Assembly: GCA_029256035.1 (NCBI GenBank)
Contig: JAQSYR010000079.1
Coordinates: forward strand, 1-6,978
DNA from: Anaerocolumna sp.
GTDB taxonomy: Bacteria > Bacillota > Clostridia > Lachnospirales > Lachnospiraceae
Reading direction: 5' to 3'
Length of the DNA: 6,978 nt
Under the pieces are notes generated by a model. It was not told where the DNA came from. It was given only the letters and a program-made list of their open reading frames with translations, and did no database searches. This document shows, one piece after another, positions 5,570-6,978 of the stretch (the first letter of the stretch is position 1; every line of letters starts with the position of its first letter). The translations under genes were made by a program, and so were the position numbers.

Positions 5570-5598
5570 TTTACTAACTTTTTTACATATGTTAAAAT
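5570..5598 (+). promoter_or_regulatory. Promoter of the ABC-F gene
   Basis: The -35 is TTTACT (5570-5575), the spacer is 17 bp, and the -10 is TAAAAT (5593-5598) preceded by the extended TG-n element (5590-5591). Start would be near 5605, leaving a leader of about 46 nt. That leader holds a small TTACC/GGTAA hairpin (5630-5644) whose 3' arm contains part of the ribosome binding site. The promoter is weaker than that of rex. Confidence 0.55.
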
Positions 5599-5650
5599 AA
5601 ATGGCATGGGTGTTTTTCCCCGTATATTTTTACCAGAAAGGTAACTTATT

Positions 5651-6978
5651 ATGATAATTACTTGTAAAAACATAAATAAAAGCTTTGGAACAACACAAAT
5701 TTTAGATAATGTTTCTTTTCATATAAATGAGCTGGAGAAAGCTGCAATTGTTGGACTTAATGGAGCTGGAAAATCCACCTTGTTCAAAATAATTATTGGA
5801 GAATTAAATGCTGATTCGGGTGAGGTCATATTTTCGAAGGGATGTAGTGTAGGGTATCTTGCTCAGCATCAGGGGCTTGTATCAGATCATTCTATTTATG
5901 AAGAAATATTAACAGTTAAGCAGGATGTTATTGATTTAGATAAAGAAATACGCAAGTTAGAACTTGATATGAAAAATGTAACTGGTGATGAACTAGAACG
6001 TTTGCTAAATACTTATACTCGTTATACTCATGAATTTGAACTAAAAAATGGCTACGCATATAGAAGTGAAGTGATTGGAGTTTTAAAAGGTCTGGGCTTT
6101 GATGAAGATGATTTCAGCAAACAAGTTGCAACTCTTTCTGGTGGACAAAAAACACGAGTGGCCTTAGGTAAACTATTATTAAGTTCACCCGATTTAATTT
6201 TACTAGACGAACCTACCAATCATTTGGATATGGAATCCATTGCCTGGCTAGAAACCTACCTGTTAAATTATAAAGGTTCGGTTTTGGTAATTGCTCATGA
6301 TCGTTTCTTTCTTGATAAAGTAGTTACTAAAGTGGTTGAACTTGAAAACACAAAAGCTACTTCTTTTGAAGGTAATTATTCAGAATATGCTAAGAAAAAA
6401 GCTTTTCAAAGAGAAACATTAATGAAGCATTACTTGAATCAACAAAAGGAAATCAAACACCAGGAGGAAGTAATAGCTAAGTTACGCTCCTTTAATCGTG
6501 AGAAGTCAATAAAACGTGCGGAAAGCCGTGAAAAGATGTTAGATAAAATCCAACGATTAGATAAACCAGTTAATGAAGAACCTATTATGTCAATAAGTCT
6601 AGAACCTCATGTCATAAGTGGAAATGATGTACTTACTGTTACAGACCTTACAAAATCCTTTGGTGCCCTTACTTTATTTGAAAATATTAGTTTTGAAATA
6701 AAACGCGGGGAAAAAGTAGCCATTATCGGCAATAACGGAACAGGAAAAACTACAATACTAAAAATGGTTAATCAGATGCTCTCTCCAGACAGCGGGGAAA
6801 TTAAACTTGGTGCCAAAGTTAAAATAGGTTATTATGATCAGGAACATCAGGTACTCGATCAGGAGAAAACTTTATTTGATGAATTGCAAGACACGTATCC
6901 ACATATGGATAATACCAAAATCCGAAACATTTTAGCAGCTTTTCTCTTTACAAATGATGATGTTTTTAAACGGATAAA
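5651..6978 (+). CDS. ydiF: ABC-F family ATPase, YdiF-like (3' end beyond the window)
   Basis: ABC-F proteins are soluble twin-ATPase translation factors that act at the ribosomal E site; some protect against antibiotics. The frame is open from ATG 5651, with AAAGG (5637-5641) 9 nt upstream, to the right edge: 442 complete codons of a usual 620-650. First ATPase: Walker A GLNGAGKST (35-43), arm insertion about 76-140, signature LSGGQKTR (162-169), Walker B LILLDEPTNHLD (182-193), switch AHDR (215-218). The basic helical interdomain linker (about 235-320) includes FNREKSIKRAESREKM, the part that reaches the peptidyl-transferase region. The second Walker A is GNNGTGKTT (360-368). Second signature and Walker B are off the edge. 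No membrane segment is visible, as expected. The YdiF-type name rests on the linker (KRAESREK, LDKP) and on the neighbouring rex; antibiotic resistance is not implied. Confidence 0.92.
   Translation, partial: MIITCKNINKSFGTTQILDNVSFHINELEKAAIVGLNGAGKSTLFKIIIGELNADSGEVIFSKGCSVGYLAQHQGLVSDHSIYEEILTVKQDVIDLDKEIRKLELDMKNVTGDELERLLNTYTRYTHEFELKNGYAYRSEVIGVLKGLGFDEDDFSKQVATLSGGQKTRVALGKLLLSSPDLILLDEPTNHLDMESIAWLETYLLNYKGSVLVIAHDRFFLDKVVTKVVELENTKATSFEGNYSEYAKKKAFQRETLMKHYLNQQKEIKHQEEVIAKLRSFNREKSIKRAESREKMLDKIQRLDKPVNEEPIMSISLEPHVISGNDVLTVTDLTKSFGALTLFENISFEIKRGEKVAIIGNNGTGKTTILKMVNQMLSPDSGEIKLGAKVKIGYYDQEHQVLDQEKTLFDELQDTYPHMDNTKIRNILAAFLFTNDDVFKRI

Overview
The window looks like chromosomal DNA of a low-GC Firmicute, most likely a clostridium of the Lachnospiraceae type. 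Reasons: strong AT richness, AGGAGG-type ribosome binding sites, consensus TTGACA-N17-TATAAT promoters, and the genes rex, acpS, nnr, alr and ndoA (EndoA/MazF) in one cluster. The placement is an inference; no 16S sequence is visible.

Layout, left to right. Positions 1-313 carry no protein gene. Read on the minus strand they look like the promoter and leader of a stable-RNA (probably rRNA) operon that runs out of the left edge: two consensus promoters about 100 bp apart, a GNRA-capped hairpin at the predicted 5' end, and further structured leader. Three 9-bp tandem repeats lie upstream of the distal promoter. Positions 314-525 are AT-rich spacer. A bidirectional-looking intrinsic terminator (526-561) separates this from the next unit.

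Positions 588-5427 are one tightly packed minus-strand operon, transcribed right to left: rex (redox-sensing repressor), a coiled-coil protein of unknown function, acpS (holo-ACP synthase), nnr (bifunctional NAD(P)HX epimerase/dehydratase), and alr (alanine racemase) continuing in the same frame into ndoA (EndoA/MazF mRNA interferase). Spacing between genes is 1 to about 65 bp. A perfect sigma-A promoter with a candidate Rex operator over its -35 sits upstream of rex, and the 526-561 hairpin ends the unit. The theme is NADH sensing (Rex) together with repair of damaged NAD(P)H (Nnr), plus lipid and wall precursor functions (AcpS, Alr) and a growth-control RNase (EndoA).

Positions 5651-6978 hold a divergent plus-strand ABC-F ATPase gene (YdiF-like), cut by the right edge. 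From memory, ydiF and rex are also near neighbours in Bacillus subtilis. The 223-bp divergent region contains both promoters and a two-copy tandem repeat.

The most unusual point is that alr and ndoA form one uninterrupted reading frame with no antitoxin gene between them, whereas B. subtilis has alr-ndoAI-ndoA. An internal GTG with an upstream GGAG could still make free EndoA.
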